Below, piece by piece: positions 48,347 through 57,708 of a stretch of DNA of 64,000 bases. The stretch comes from Bradyrhizobium australiense (lineage in GTDB: Bacteria; Pseudomonadota; Alphaproteobacteria; Rhizobiales; Xanthobacteraceae). The stretch spans positions 558,001 through 622,000 of the forward strand of contig NZ_JAAVLX010000002.1 in NCBI RefSeq assembly GCF_013114825.1, in the 5' to 3' direction. Below the pieces are notes generated by a model, which worked only from the letters and a program-made list of their open reading frames with translations, did not search any database and was not told where the DNA came from. Position 1 is the first letter of the stretch. Every line of letters starts with the position of its first letter. Made by a program: the position numbers and the translations under genes.

Positions 48347-49528
48347 ATGATCCGATGGTTGGTCGCTGCGATCGGCTTGAGCGTCGCGGCTAGCCCCGTG
48401 CTTGCGGCCGACCCCGTCGAGATCGGCATCGGTTATCTCGGCCGTGCCGGCGTCAAGGCAAAATTGTCGCTGGTCGAACTGTCGGCAGAGAACGACGGCG
48501 TTGCCGGCGCGCGCCTTGCAATCGAGGACAACAACACCACAGGCAAGTTCCTCAATCAGCGCTTCACGCTGGAAGAGGTTCGGCTCAATGACAACGACGA
48601 CGTCGCGAAGGCGGCCACGGCGCTTTCCGAGCGCACCGGCTTCATCATTGCCGATCTTCCGGCCGACGATTTGTTGAAGGCGGCCGACGCGCTTCGCGAC
48701 CGCAGGACGCTGCTATTGAACGCCGGCGCGATCGACGATCGCCTGCGCGAGCAGGATTGCCGCGCCAACGTGATCCATGTCGCGCCGACGCGCTCGATGC
48801 TCGCGGATGCGCTCGCCCAGTATCTGGTGTGGAAGCAATGGAAGCGCTGGCTGTTCGTCGTCGGCTCGCATGATCAGGACAAGCTCTACGCCGACGCACT
48901 GCGGCGCGCGGCCACGCGCTTTGGCGCCAAGATCGTTCAGGAGCGAACCTTCGAAGACACCGGCGGCGCCCGACGCACCGACAGCGGCGTCACCCTGATC
49001 CAGCGGCAAATGCCGGTATTCACCCAGCAAGCACCGGCCTATGACGTCCTCGTGGCAGCCGACGAAAGCGAGGTGTTCGCGTCCTATCTGCCCTACCGCA
49101 CCTGGGATCCGCGCCCGGTCGCGGGCTCGGCGGGCCTCGTTCCGACCAGCTGGCACGCCGCGCAGGATCAGTGGGGCGCAATCCAGATTCAGAACCGGTT
49201 TGCCAAACTGAACTCGCGGCACATGACCGCATTGGACATGCAGGCCTGGACGGCAGCGCGCATGATCGGTGAAGCGGCGTCGCGCACCAAGTCCGGCGGT
49301 CCAAAGGCGGTATCGGATTTCCTCAAGGGACCCGACTTTTCCATTGCAGCGTTCAAGGGCCGACGGCTGACGCTGCGGGACTGGAATTTGCAGCTTCGTC
49401 AGCCGATCCTGCTGGTCGATGGCCGCATGGTGGTCTCGGTTTCGCCACAGGAAGGATTCCTGCATCAGGTGTCGGAGCTCGATACGCTTGGCGTCGATCG
49501 GCCGGAGACCAAATGCAGGCTGCAATGA
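48347..49528 (+). CDS. Periplasmic binding protein of the PQQ-dehydrogenase-associated ABC system
   Basis: 393 residues with a signal peptide (cut near VLAA) and a branched-chain-amino-acid-type binding fold, of the subgroup linked to PQQ alcohol dehydrogenases. ATG 48347 follows AGGGAGA. First gene of a five-gene overlapping run. Comparable sets in Methylorubrum (lut) and Pseudomonas putida (ped) are needed for lanthanide uptake, so this may bind a metal complex. Confidence 0.83.
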   Translation: MIRWLVAAIGLSVAASPVLAADPVEIGIGYLGRAGVKAKLSLVELSAENDGVAGARLAIEDNNTTGKFLNQRFTLEEVRLNDNDDVAKAATALSERTGFIIADLPADDLLKAADALRDRRTLLLNAGAIDDRLREQDCRANVIHVAPTRSMLADALAQYLVWKQWKRWLFVVGSHDQDKLYADALRRAATRFGAKIVQERTFEDTGGARRTDSGVTLIQRQMPVFTQQAPAYDVLVAADESEVFASYLPYRTWDPRPVAGSAGLVPTSWHAAQDQWGAIQIQNRFAKLNSRHMTALDMQAWTAARMIGEAASRTKSGGPKAVSDFLKGPDFSIAAFKGRRLTLRDWNLQLRQPILLVDGRMVVSVSPQEGFLHQVSELDTLGVDRPETKCRLQ

Positions 49529-50517
49529 AGGAGGATGGATTGCGTACGCGGCTTCATTGCCTGCTTTTTGGGATGGCTGCCTGGCTCGCGGCGGCGACAC
49601 CCGCATCGGCCTTCATCGCCTATGTATCCAACGAGAAGGGCAACACGGTATCGGTGATCGATACGAACAGTTGGGCGGTCACCAAGACCATCAAGGTCGG
49701 CCAGCGGCCGCGCGGAATCGAGTTCACCAGGGACGGCAAGCTTGTGTTCGTGGCGGTCGGCGACGACGACAGTATTCAGGTCATCGACGTAGCCAAACAG
49801 GAAGTCGTCGACACCCTGCCCTCGGGCCCGGACCCCGAACTGTTCGCACTGGATCCTGACGGCAAGCTCCTCTACGTCGCCAACGAAAACGACAACACGG
49901 TGACCATCATCGACGTCGAGAAGCGCGCCCGTCTCGGCGAAATCCAGGTCGGCGTCGAGCCGGAAGGCATGGCCATCAGCCCGGACGGCAAAATTCTGAT
50001 CAACACTTCCGAAACGACCAATATGGCGCATTTCATCGACACCGCGACGCGCCAGATCGTCGCCAACGTGCTGGTCGATGCGCGCCCGCGCTTTGCCGAG
50101 TTCAAGCGTGACAAATCCGAAGTATGGGTATCGTCCGAGATCGGTGGCACCGTATCGGTGATTGACCCGGAAAAGCGCGAGGTGACCGACAAGATTTCGT
50201 TCCAGATTCCGGGCTTGCGGAGCGAAGCCATCCAGCCGGTCGGCATCGGCATGACCAAAGACGGTAAGACCGCTTTCGTCGCGCTCGGCCCTGCCAATCG
50301 CGTGGCGGTCGTCGATGCCACCAGCCACAAGGTCACGAAATATCTGCTGGTGGGCCAGCGGGTCTGGCACATGGCGTTCACACCGGACGAGAAATATCTG
50401 CTGGTTACCAATGGCGTGTCGAACGACGTCTCGGTGATCGACGTGGCCGCGCAAAAGGTCATCAAGACGATTCAGGTCGGCGAACTGCCCTGGGGTATCA
50501 CGATTGCACAGCCATGA
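49525..50517 (+). CDS. Secreted YVTN beta-propeller protein, PQQ-associated
   Basis: About 330 residues: signal peptide, then six or seven propeller repeats of the YVTN kind (YVSNEKGNTVSVIDT, YVANENDNTVTIIDV, LVTNGVSNDVSVIDV). Found with PQQ-dehydrogenase ABC systems. ATG 49525 overlaps the stop before it; a TTG at 49540 with AAGGAGG five bases ahead may be the true start and gives a better signal peptide. Its precise role is unknown. Confidence 0.87.
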   Translation: MKEDGLRTRLHCLLFGMAAWLAAATPASAFIAYVSNEKGNTVSVIDTNSWAVTKTIKVGQRPRGIEFTRDGKLVFVAVGDDDSIQVIDVAKQEVVDTLPSGPDPELFALDPDGKLLYVANENDNTVTIIDVEKRARLGEIQVGVEPEGMAISPDGKILINTSETTNMAHFIDTATRQIVANVLVDARPRFAEFKRDKSEVWVSSEIGGTVSVIDPEKREVTDKISFQIPGLRSEAIQPVGIGMTKDGKTAFVALGPANRVAVVDATSHKVTKYLLVGQRVWHMAFTPDEKYLLVTNGVSNDVSVIDVAAQKVIKTIQVGELPWGITIAQP

Positions 50518-51332
50518 CAGCCACTGACGCTTTTTCCGCCGATCAGAACACGCAGGGTTTCCCTCCTCGGCCCGATGCCGCGGAGACGTCTGCGCTGTCG
50601 ATCGAACGCGTCAGCCATGCCTATGGCACCCGGCGCGCCCTGATCGACATCGGCTTTTCCGTCGCACCGGCAAGTTTCACCGCGTTACTTGGCCTGAACG
50701 GCGCCGGCAAGAGCACCCTGTTCTCGCTGATCACGCGGCTGTTCGGAATCCAGCGCGGACGTATCGGTATTTTCGGCCATGACGTCGCGCGCGCGCCTGG
50801 CGAAGCATTGCGGCTGCTCGGCGTGGTGTTTCAGCCGCGCACCCTCGATCTCGATCTCTCCGTGACGCAGAATCTGCTTTATCACGCCGCTCTGCATGGC
50901 ATCGGCAGGCGCGATGCCCGCGCGCGCAGCGGTGAAGTGCTGGTGCGCATCGGCCTTGCCGACCGCGCCGGCAGCAAGGTGCGCGACCTTTCCGGCGGCC
51001 AGATGCGACGATTGGAGATCGCGCGAGCGCTGCTGCACCGCCCGCGCCTGCTCCTGCTCGATGAGGCAACCGTCGGCCTCGACGTCAAGGCGCGCGCCGA
51101 TATCCTCAATCACGTCCGTCAACTCGTTGCCGAACAGGGAATAAGCGTGCTGTGGGCGACCCATCTGTTCGACGAGATCGGTTCAAACGACGATCTCGTC
51201 GTACTGCATCAGGGCCGGATATTGGCCCAGGGCAAGGTGGCGCGCGTTATCGCCGATGCGGGCGCCAGCGACATCAACACGGCGTTCATGCGGTTGACCG
51301 GCTCCAGCGCACAAAGCGGGAGCCCGACGTGA
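50514..51332 (+). CDS. ABC transporter ATP-binding protein, PQQ-associated
   Basis: 272 residues. Walker A GLNGAGKST near 62, signature LSGGQMRR near 160, Walker B LLLLDEATVGLD, typical of ABC-2 type systems. Overlaps the propeller gene and the permease gene by four bases each. Corresponds by order to the ATPase of lut/ped lanthanide-uptake sets. Confidence 0.9.
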   Translation: MTATDAFSADQNTQGFPPRPDAAETSALSIERVSHAYGTRRALIDIGFSVAPASFTALLGLNGAGKSTLFSLITRLFGIQRGRIGIFGHDVARAPGEALRLLGVVFQPRTLDLDLSVTQNLLYHAALHGIGRRDARARSGEVLVRIGLADRAGSKVRDLSGGQMRRLEIARALLHRPRLLLLDEATVGLDVKARADILNHVRQLVAEQGISVLWATHLFDEIGSNDDLVVLHQGRILAQGKVARVIADAGASDINTAFMRLTGSSAQSGSPT

Positions 51333-52180
51333 CGACATCGGCTACCATAACGCCAACCCAGCGCGGCCTCTCGCTCGCCGAATATCTCATCTGCCTGAAC
51401 GGCATCGTGTGGCGCGAGGCGCTTCGCTTCCTGCATCAGCGCGAACGCTTCATCTCGGCGCTGGTGCGGCCCTTGGTGTGGCTGTTCATCTTCGCCGCCG
51501 GCTTTCGTCAGGTACTCGGTCTCTCAATCATCCCGCCATACGAGACCTACATTCTGTACGAGGTCTATATCGCGCCCGGGCTGATGGCGATGATTCAGCT
51601 CTTCAACGGTATGCAATCCTCGCTCTCCATGGTCTACGACCGCGAAATGGGCAATATGCGGACATTGCTGGTGAGCCCGCTACCGCGATGGTTTCTCCTT
51701 TCCTGCAAGCTTCTGGCGGGAACCGCGGTCTCGCTGCTTCAGGTCTACGCATTCTTGCTGATCGCCTGGTTCTGGGATATCGCACCGCCCCTGGCCGGCT
51801 ATCTCACGGTGCTGCCGGCGCTGGTCCTCTCAGGCCTGATGCTCGGCGCGCTGGGTATGCTGATCTCTTCCGGCATCAAGCAGCTCGAGAACTTTGCGGG
51901 CGTGATGAACTTTGTCATCTTTCCGATGTTCTTTGCTTCCTCGGCGCTCTATCCGCTGTGGCGCATCCTGGAGAGCAGCCCGATGCTCTACTATGTCTGC
52001 CTCTTCAACCCGTTCACGCATGCGGTGGAGCTGATACGTTTTGCGCTGTATGGGCAAGTGAACTGGATCGCGCTCGCGGTCGTCGGAGGCTGCACGGTCG
52101 CCTTCATGATCGGCGCCATCTTCGCCTACGATCCATCGCGCGGTCTGATCCGCCGCGGGCCGGCCGGAGGCGAGACATGA
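51329..52180 (+). CDS. ABC-2 type permease, PQQ-associated
   Basis: 283 residues with six predicted membrane segments and the ABC-2 run REMGNMRTLLVSPLPRW. The GTG at 51329 overlaps the ATPase stop (GTGA); the frame is open further up inside the ATPase gene. Family members usually export, although the cluster is tied to metal uptake, so the direction is open. Confidence 0.9.
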   Translation: MTTSATITPTQRGLSLAEYLICLNGIVWREALRFLHQRERFISALVRPLVWLFIFAAGFRQVLGLSIIPPYETYILYEVYIAPGLMAMIQLFNGMQSSLSMVYDREMGNMRTLLVSPLPRWFLLSCKLLAGTAVSLLQVYAFLLIAWFWDIAPPLAGYLTVLPALVLSGLMLGALGMLISSGIKQLENFAGVMNFVIFPMFFASSALYPLWRILESSPMLYYVCLFNPFTHAVELIRFALYGQVNWIALAVVGGCTVAFMIGAIFAYDPSRGLIRRGPAGGET

Positions 52181-52788
52181 GGTACAAGACTGCGATCGCC
52201 GTATTTCTCGCCATTACGGCCATCAGCCGATATGGCCATGCGGCCGATCCACGCTATCCGGACTGGCCGTGCACGCAGGCCAAGGTGCCCGAAATTTCGC
52301 TTGCCGCGGTATGGGCCGGCCCGCCACTCGACGACATCTCGGGCAAATGGAAGGACGACGCCAAGGTCAGCGCGTTGGTCGCGAAGCTCGCGGCAAGGCG
52401 GACGCCGCTCGAGGAGGCGCAAAAGGCAATTGAAGAATATCTGAGTAGTGCAGCCGACAAGACCGCAAGCGGGAAACTGTTGTTTGCCGGCCTTTTCGAA
52501 TCCCTCAATGCCCAACGCTCCCAGGTTTTGAACGGCTTGGAGCGCGTCACCCGCAAGCAGCGCGAAGCGGCGGATAAAATCCGCACCGACACACTTACCT
52601 TGCAGGCTCTGCAGGGCGAAACCCCGCGGGACCAGGCGAAGATCGACGAGCTCGGCAATCAACTGGTGTGGGAGACCCGCATCTTCGAAGACCGGCGGAA
52701 CGTCATCAAATTCGTCTGCGAGGTGCCGACGGCGATCGACCAGCGGCTGTTCGCCCTCGGACGAACGATTCAGCAGGAGATCGAATAG
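52177..52788 (+). CDS. Periplasmic protein of the PQQ-associated ABC cluster
   Basis: 203 residues: signal peptide (cut near GHA) and a helical, charged mature part with two Cys (PCTQ and KFVCEV) that could form a disulfide. No domain recognised. Overlaps the permease gene by ATGA, so it is the fifth gene of the run. An exported protein occupies the same place in lut clusters. Confidence 0.8.
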   Translation: MRYKTAIAVFLAITAISRYGHAADPRYPDWPCTQAKVPEISLAAVWAGPPLDDISGKWKDDAKVSALVAKLAARRTPLEEAQKAIEEYLSSAADKTASGKLLFAGLFESLNAQRSQVLNGLERVTRKQREAADKIRTDTLTLQALQGETPRDQAKIDELGNQLVWETRIFEDRRNVIKFVCEVPTAIDQRLFALGRTIQQEIE

Positions 52789-52791
52789 TCG

Positions 52792-53367
52792 CTAACGCGG
52801 CGATGCGGTCTTCTCACCGGTCCGCGGCTCCGGCTGCGATTCCGCCAGCGCCAGACCGGCGCGTTCCCATCCATCGGTCCCGTCGGGGTACCACGCCACA
52901 TTGGAATAGCCGTAGCCGAGAATGCGCTTCGCCGCATTCCAGGACATCCAGCAATCGGCCAGACAGTAGACCACCACCACCGTCGCATTGTTGCCCGCCG
53001 TCGCGCGGACGAGCCCGCGCCGCAGATAGTCTTCCGTCACGGCCGCGAGCTTTCCGTAGCCGGTGTCCGGCAGCCACACGCTGCCGGGAATGTTGAGCCG
53101 CGGCTTGTCGCGCCAGATCGTACCTTCGGGAAGATTTGGCGGCTTCGGGGCCCGCGGCAGTACATCGATGAATACGCCGGCCTTGGCTCGCCAGATCGCC
53201 TCGGCCTCCGCGGTCGTGAGAACACGTGCGCCGGCAAGACTCGCGGGAACCGGCGCGCGATAATCCTCGATGCGGTAGCCGTCGGGTTCGGGAGGTCTTT
53301 CCTGCGCGAAAGTCGAGACGATAAATGGGAATGCCGCAAGGATCAGGCCTGCGAGCGTTTCTCTCAT
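52792..53367 (-). CDS. Rhodanese-like PQQ-associated CXXCW protein
   Basis: 191 residues with a signal peptide (cut near FAQ, 22) and a rhodanese-like fold. The motif YCLADCW at 134-140 gives the CXXCW signature of a family linked to PQQ-dependent catabolism. Converges on the ABC cluster with three bases between the stops, and overlaps xoxJ by four bases. A thiol or persulfide role is likely, inferred from the two Cys and the fold. Confidence 0.88.
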   Translation of the reverse strand: MRETLAGLILAAFPFIVSTFAQERPPEPDGYRIEDYRAPVPASLAGARVLTTAEAEAIWRAKAGVFIDVLPRAPKPPNLPEGTIWRDKPRLNIPGSVWLPDTGYGKLAAVTEDYLRRGLVRATAGNNATVVVVYCLADCWMSWNAAKRILGYGYSNVAWYPDGTDGWERAGLALAESQPEPRTGEKTASPR

Positions 53368-54248
53368 GGCGTTTTGGTTGCCGTCTCCGCACCGATCGGC
53401 CGGTCATTCTCGTCGAGCAAGGGAACGCCGAAGTCCAAGAGTATCTTGTTGATGGCAGGCTGGTTCTCCTGGATCAGGCGATTGAGCAGCCGCTTCCAGT
53501 TCTGGTCAGCCCCCCGGACCCCCATGCCGATGCGATATGCCAGTCGCGGGCCAGTCTTTTCCTTCACGAGAGGCGTGACGTGGAGCGGCGGATTCGCTTT
53601 CCGCGCATAGTATCCCGCCATCGGTCCCCACAGGATGCCGGCGTCGATCTGCCCCGACACCAGGTCGCCGATCATGGCCTCCGCCGACGAATCCAGGCGG
53701 GTATCGACCATCAATTGATAGGGCTTGGCATTCGCCATCAGGCCGTTGACTGCCATGTTGGTGGCAGGCGGCGTGCCGGCGACGATGCCGACATGCTTGC
53801 CCTTCAGGCGCTCGTCTTCCAGCGTTGCAACGTCTTCAAGGCCGCTACCCTGCTTGGCAACCAGCGCATAGGCAGTGCGGTAATAGGGATTGGTGCCCTG
53901 GACCAGGTCGTCGCCCTGCGGAAAGCCCATGATGACGTCGCAACGATGGGCGCCCAAGGTCATGCGGACGAAGCCGGTCGCCTGCGGGAAGTACGTGTAG
54001 TCCAGCTTCTTGTGCAGCTTCTCGGCGAATAGTTCAGCAAGCTTGTTCTCGAATCCCTCGCCCTTCTCGTTGGAGAACGGCAAATTGTGCGGGTCGGCGC
54101 AGACGCGCAGCACTTTGGGATCGACGAGTTCGATCGATACATCGCCGGTATCGTTGATCTGCGCGCGGGCGGGGGTATGACCGAAAAACGCGGCGATGAT
54201 CGCCACGAGGAAAATCGACAGCCAGCACTTTCGCCCGGCATTTGTCAT
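53364..54248 (-). CDS. xoxJ: XoxJ-type periplasmic binding protein
   Basis: 294 residues from ATG 54248: signal peptide, then a family 3 solute-binding fold (LRVCADPHNLPFSNEKGEGFENK). This is the MoxJ/XoxJ group that helps methanol dehydrogenase activation. The frame is open upstream for 1,155 bases, but that stretch is antisense to the zinc hydrolase gene and is not coding. Operon with the CXXCW protein downstream. Confidence 0.9.
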   Translation of the reverse strand: MTNAGRKCWLSIFLVAIIAAFFGHTPARAQINDTGDVSIELVDPKVLRVCADPHNLPFSNEKGEGFENKLAELFAEKLHKKLDYTYFPQATGFVRMTLGAHRCDVIMGFPQGDDLVQGTNPYYRTAYALVAKQGSGLEDVATLEDERLKGKHVGIVAGTPPATNMAVNGLMANAKPYQLMVDTRLDSSAEAMIGDLVSGQIDAGILWGPMAGYYARKANPPLHVTPLVKEKTGPRLAYRIGMGVRGADQNWKRLLNRLIQENQPAINKILLDFGVPLLDENDRPIGAETATKTP

Positions 54249-54470
54249 CGAAAGCTTCTGCACTTCCGGCCCGCCTTGTTGCCATTTCAACTGGTATCGG
54301 CAACCTCGACGAACCGAAGTTCTATAGAAGCCGCAGACACGCAAAATGCTATGCTTGTCAATTGGAGGCTGCAACAGGAATAATCCTCGAGGTGAATGGC
54401 CGTTTGTGCTGCGATGCAAACGATAAACGGAATTGCCGATCGCGCTTCGTGGTGAGACGGAGGCCGAAAT

Positions 54471-55394
54471 ATGGCTCATCCCGCAGTGACGCTTGCCGCG
54501 ATAGCGATGCTCGCGGCGGCGACAGCCTCGCAAGCACAGCAACAGGAGTTGCCGGTGAATTCCGTTGCAGACGGCGTATTCGTGTACAACGGCCAAACCG
54601 CGCAGATGACGCGCGAGAATGACGGCGCGATCGCCAATGTCGGGTTCATCGTTGGCCGGGATGCCGTCGCGGTGATCGATACGGGCGGCAGCCTCCGCGT
54701 GGGACGACAATTGCTGGCAGCCATTCGCGCCCGGACCAATAAGCCAATCCGGTACGTCATCAATACGCACGGCCATCCCGATCACGTCTTCGGCAACGGC
54801 GCTTTCGTTCAGGACGGAATGATTTTTGTCGGCCACGCGAACCTGCCGCGCGCGCTGGCGGCGCGCGGACAATTCTATCTCGACGCCTTTCGCCGCACGA
54901 TGGGCGATCAATTGATCGACGAGATACGCATCGTGCCGCCAACGCTGCTCGTCAGCGGCACACTCAATCTGGATCTCGGCGGGCGAATGCTCGTCTTGCG
55001 GGCGTGGCCTGCCGCGCATAGCGATTGCGATCTCACGGTGTTTGACGAAAAATCCGGAACTCTGTTCGCGGGCGATCTGGTGTTTCTCGCCCACACGCCC
55101 GTGCTGGACGGCAGCATCCGCGGCTGGCTGGCCGTCATCGGTGAACTCGGCGCCTTGCCTGCGGAGCGCGTGGTTCCCGGTCACGGTCCCGTGAGCGAAT
55201 GGCCGGCGGCCCTCGCGGACGAACGTCGTTATCTCGAAACGCTGGCCACAGATGTGCGTGGGCTCGTCGCCCGCGGCGCGCCGATCGCGGCGGCAGGCAC
55301 GGCTGCGAGCGCCGAGCGATCCCGTTGGGAATTGTTCGACGACTACAACACCCGCAACGCAACCGCGGCATTTTCGGAAATTGAATGGGAATAG
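54471..55394 (+). CDS. Zinc metallohydrolase of the quinoprotein relay system
   Basis: 307 residues: signal peptide (cut near SQAQ) and a metallo-beta-lactamase fold with HGHPDH at 100-105 and further metal ligands (AAHSDCD, GHGP). SoxH-like. Found beside SoxYZ-like carriers in PQQ clusters. Divergent from xoxJ. A hydrolytic step on a carrier-bound thioester or persulfide is possible but unproven. Confidence 0.86.
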   Translation: MAHPAVTLAAIAMLAAATASQAQQQELPVNSVADGVFVYNGQTAQMTRENDGAIANVGFIVGRDAVAVIDTGGSLRVGRQLLAAIRARTNKPIRYVINTHGHPDHVFGNGAFVQDGMIFVGHANLPRALAARGQFYLDAFRRTMGDQLIDEIRIVPPTLLVSGTLNLDLGGRMLVLRAWPAAHSDCDLTVFDEKSGTLFAGDLVFLAHTPVLDGSIRGWLAVIGELGALPAERVVPGHGPVSEWPAALADERRYLETLATDVRGLVARGAPIAAAGTAASAERSRWELFDDYNTRNATAAFSEIEWE

Positions 55395-55450
55395 CCCGCG
55401 CATTGCCCTATATTGCGCGTGTTGCTTCCATCCGCGTGAAGGTCGTGACC

Positions 55451-56269
55451 ATGTCCGGATATCTGTTCCGCCTGTTCAGCGTCGCTTGCTTTCTGCTGTT
55501 CGGCGCGCCGCTGGCGCCGGCGGCAGAGGCAAATGACCCCTGGCCCGGCCTGGTGCAGGACATCTTCAACAATCGTCCGATGAACGATGGCAGCGAGGTG
55601 ATCGGCATTGAAATGCCCGCGCGCGCCGAGGATGCCGCAATCGTCCCGGTGACCTTGCGAACGAAGCTTTCGCCCGGCGATGGCAGGCAGGTACTCAGCA
55701 TTACGCTTGTGATCGACCAGAACCCCGCCCCGATGGCGGCAAAATTCCAGCTCGGGCCGGACGCCAAGGTCTCGGAAATCTCCACCCGCGTCCGCGTCAA
55801 CAATTATACCGATGTCCATGCGGTGACCGAACTCAGCGACGGCAAACTTTACATGATCAAAACTTATGTGAAGGCCTCCGGCGGCTGTTCGGCGCCCGCC
55901 GCCAAGAATGCCGACGAGGCCAAGGGCAGGCTCGGCCAGATGCGCTATCGGCAGTTCGCGAAAGCCGGTGAAGGCCCCGCCAGCGGCATCCGCGAGGCGC
56001 AGATAATGATCGGCCATCCCAACAATTCCGGCCTGCAGATGGACCAGGTCACCCACCTCTATGTCCCGGCATTTTTCGTCAACGAACTGCGGCTTTGGCA
56101 GGACGACAGCCTGGTGTTGACGATGGAAGGCGGCATTTCAATTTCGGAAGATCCCAATATCAGATTCACCTATGTCTCGAATGGCGCTAAACGTTTCCGC
56201 GCCGAGGCGAAGGATACAGAGGGGCACGTCTTCCAGCGCGAATGGAAGATGGATGATTCGGGGACTTGA
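55451..56269 (+). CDS. SoxYZ-like carrier protein of the quinoprotein relay system
   Basis: 272 residues: a SoxY-like half with the carrier Cys146 in the GGC motif (KASGGCSAP), fused to a SoxZ-like half from about 180. In sulfur oxidation SoxY carries a sulfur chain on the Cys of GGCGG. Here it sits with a rhodanese-like and a SoxH-like protein, with no sox genes. ATG 55451 gives a good signal peptide; the frame starts at 55385, overlapping the hydrolase. Confidence 0.86.
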   Translation: MSGYLFRLFSVACFLLFGAPLAPAAEANDPWPGLVQDIFNNRPMNDGSEVIGIEMPARAEDAAIVPVTLRTKLSPGDGRQVLSITLVIDQNPAPMAAKFQLGPDAKVSEISTRVRVNNYTDVHAVTELSDGKLYMIKTYVKASGGCSAPAAKNADEAKGRLGQMRYRQFAKAGEGPASGIREAQIMIGHPNNSGLQMDQVTHLYVPAFFVNELRLWQDDSLVLTMEGGISISEDPNIRFTYVSNGAKRFRAEAKDTEGHVFQREWKMDDSGT

Positions 56270-56286
56270 CACCGCGCGCGTAGCGC

Positions 56287-56646
56287 TCAGAAGCAGCGCA
56301 CCTCCGCTTCGGCCTGGGCCCGCCTGAGCTCGTTGAGCGCGCCTGCCGCCTGCTCGGAGGTGCGGAACTGGCTGCCCAGATTTCCCCGGACCTGCGACAT
56401 GCTGAGCACGGTTTCGGCCGTGACATAGCGCTCATACGGCACGAGCGAAGCGATAACGTCGATTGAACAGGAGCATTGCTCGATCGCTTGCCGCGTCTCG
56501 CCATTCGCTTTCAGACAGCCAAAAGCGTATTCGACGCGTGCCGCCGTCGGATAGTCGTTAAGGTCCTGGGCACGCGTGATCCCTGTCATCGCCATTAGCG
56601 CCGTCAACGCGGCGACAATAGGTCGTACCGATCCGACAAACGTCAT
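56287..56646 (-). CDS. Small secreted conserved protein of unknown function
   Basis: 119 residues: signal peptide cut near TRAQ (26), then a helical part with four Cys (FGCLK, CSC, RCF) that could make two disulfides. No domain recognised. It lies between the SoxYZ-like gene and the ABC importer, read the other way. Confidence 0.7.
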   Translation of the reverse strand: MTFVGSVRPIVAALTALMAMTGITRAQDLNDYPTAARVEYAFGCLKANGETRQAIEQCSCSIDVIASLVPYERYVTAETVLSMSQVRGNLGSQFRTSEQAAGALNELRRAQAEAEVRCF

Positions 56647-56732
56647 CGTCTTCCTCCCGCTGCTAATGGTGAAAGCTATGCTATGACTGGTCCGCTGAAA
56701 AGCAGACGTCGGAGGAAATGGCTCGAGGCACC

Positions 56733-57707
56733 ATGACGCATTTTGTACGCGCGCTTCTTGTTACGGTTGTCTTGATCTCGCTCGGCACGTGCTGCAGCGC
56801 CGACGCGTTGCGCATTGCGGTGCAGAAGACCGGAACATTCGCCTGGGAACTGGCGGTGATCCGCGCCCATGGCCTCGATAAGCAGGCTAACCTTTCGGTC
56901 GAAGTTCTCGAACTGGCGAGCCCCGAGGCGGGCAAGATCGCGCTTCGCGCCGGGAATGCCGACATTGTGGTCACCGATTGGCTATGGGTGTCGCGCGAAC
57001 GCGGGCTTGGCGCCAAACTGACCTTCTACCCTTATTCGAGCGCGCTCGGCGCTGTGATGGTCCCTGCCTCATCACCGATCCAGACCTTGGCCGATCTCAA
57101 GGGCCGCAAGCTCGCCATCGCGGGCGGGCCAATCGACAAGAACTGGCTGCTGCTTTTGGCATGGTTGAAACAGGGCGGCATCGACCTGAAGTCGGACGCG
57201 AAAATCGCTTACGGCGCGCCACCGCTGCTGGCAGCGAAGACGCTCAGCGGCGAAATGGATGCGACACTGAACTACTGGAATTTCAGCGCGGCACTGGAAG
57301 CAAAGGGGTTCCGCCGCATCGCCGGCATTGAGGATCTGCTGCCGAAACTAGGCGCTAAAGGCCGCACCGCGATGCTCGGCTACGTCTTCGACGAAAAATG
57401 GGCGAACACAAACCAGGACAAAATTGCCCGCTTCATCGCAATGACTCGCGCGGCGAAAGAGATCCTGTCGACCTCGGATGCGGAGTGGCAGAAAATTGCG
57501 CCGCTGACCGGCGCTCCCGACGCCGCAACGTTGCGCGCCTATCGTGATCGGTATCGGGAGGGAATTCCGCGTCGCCCGATCGCCGACGAAGAAGCCGACG
57601 CGCGCATTCTCTACCGCGTGCTGGCTGAAATCGGCGGCCACGAACTTGTCGGGCCGGCGCCTGAACTGGATGCCGGAACATTCTATCACGCGATCCCGGG
57701 AGATTGA
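56733..57707 (+). CDS. ABC transporter substrate-binding protein, NMT1/TauA type
   Basis: About 324 residues: signal peptide (cut near CSADA) and an NMT1-like binding fold (LRIAVQKTGTFAWELAVIRAHG). I chose ATG 56733, which has GAGG five bases before it; the ATG at 56718 is only two bases from GGAGG. Leads a binding protein-permease-ATPase set placed among PQQ accessory genes, so the ligand may be linked to the quinoprotein system. Confidence 0.85.
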   Translation: MTHFVRALLVTVVLISLGTCCSADALRIAVQKTGTFAWELAVIRAHGLDKQANLSVEVLELASPEAGKIALRAGNADIVVTDWLWVSRERGLGAKLTFYPYSSALGAVMVPASSPIQTLADLKGRKLAIAGGPIDKNWLLLLAWLKQGGIDLKSDAKIAYGAPPLLAAKTLSGEMDATLNYWNFSAALEAKGFRRIAGIEDLLPKLGAKGRTAMLGYVFDEKWANTNQDKIARFIAMTRAAKEILSTSDAEWQKIAPLTGAPDAATLRAYRDRYREGIPRRPIADEEADARILYRVLAEIGGHELVGPAPELDAGTFYHAIPGD

Positions 57708-57708
57708 G

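Noticed and set aside
52177-54248. Complete mxa-type calcium methanol dehydrogenase operon
   Set aside because: No mxaF or mxaI is present; the xoxJ-type gene and accessory genes go with xoxF.
54249-55403. Long N-terminal extension of the xoxJ frame on the minus strand
   Set aside because: It is antisense to the zinc metallohydrolase gene, and the signal peptide of XoxJ begins at 54248.
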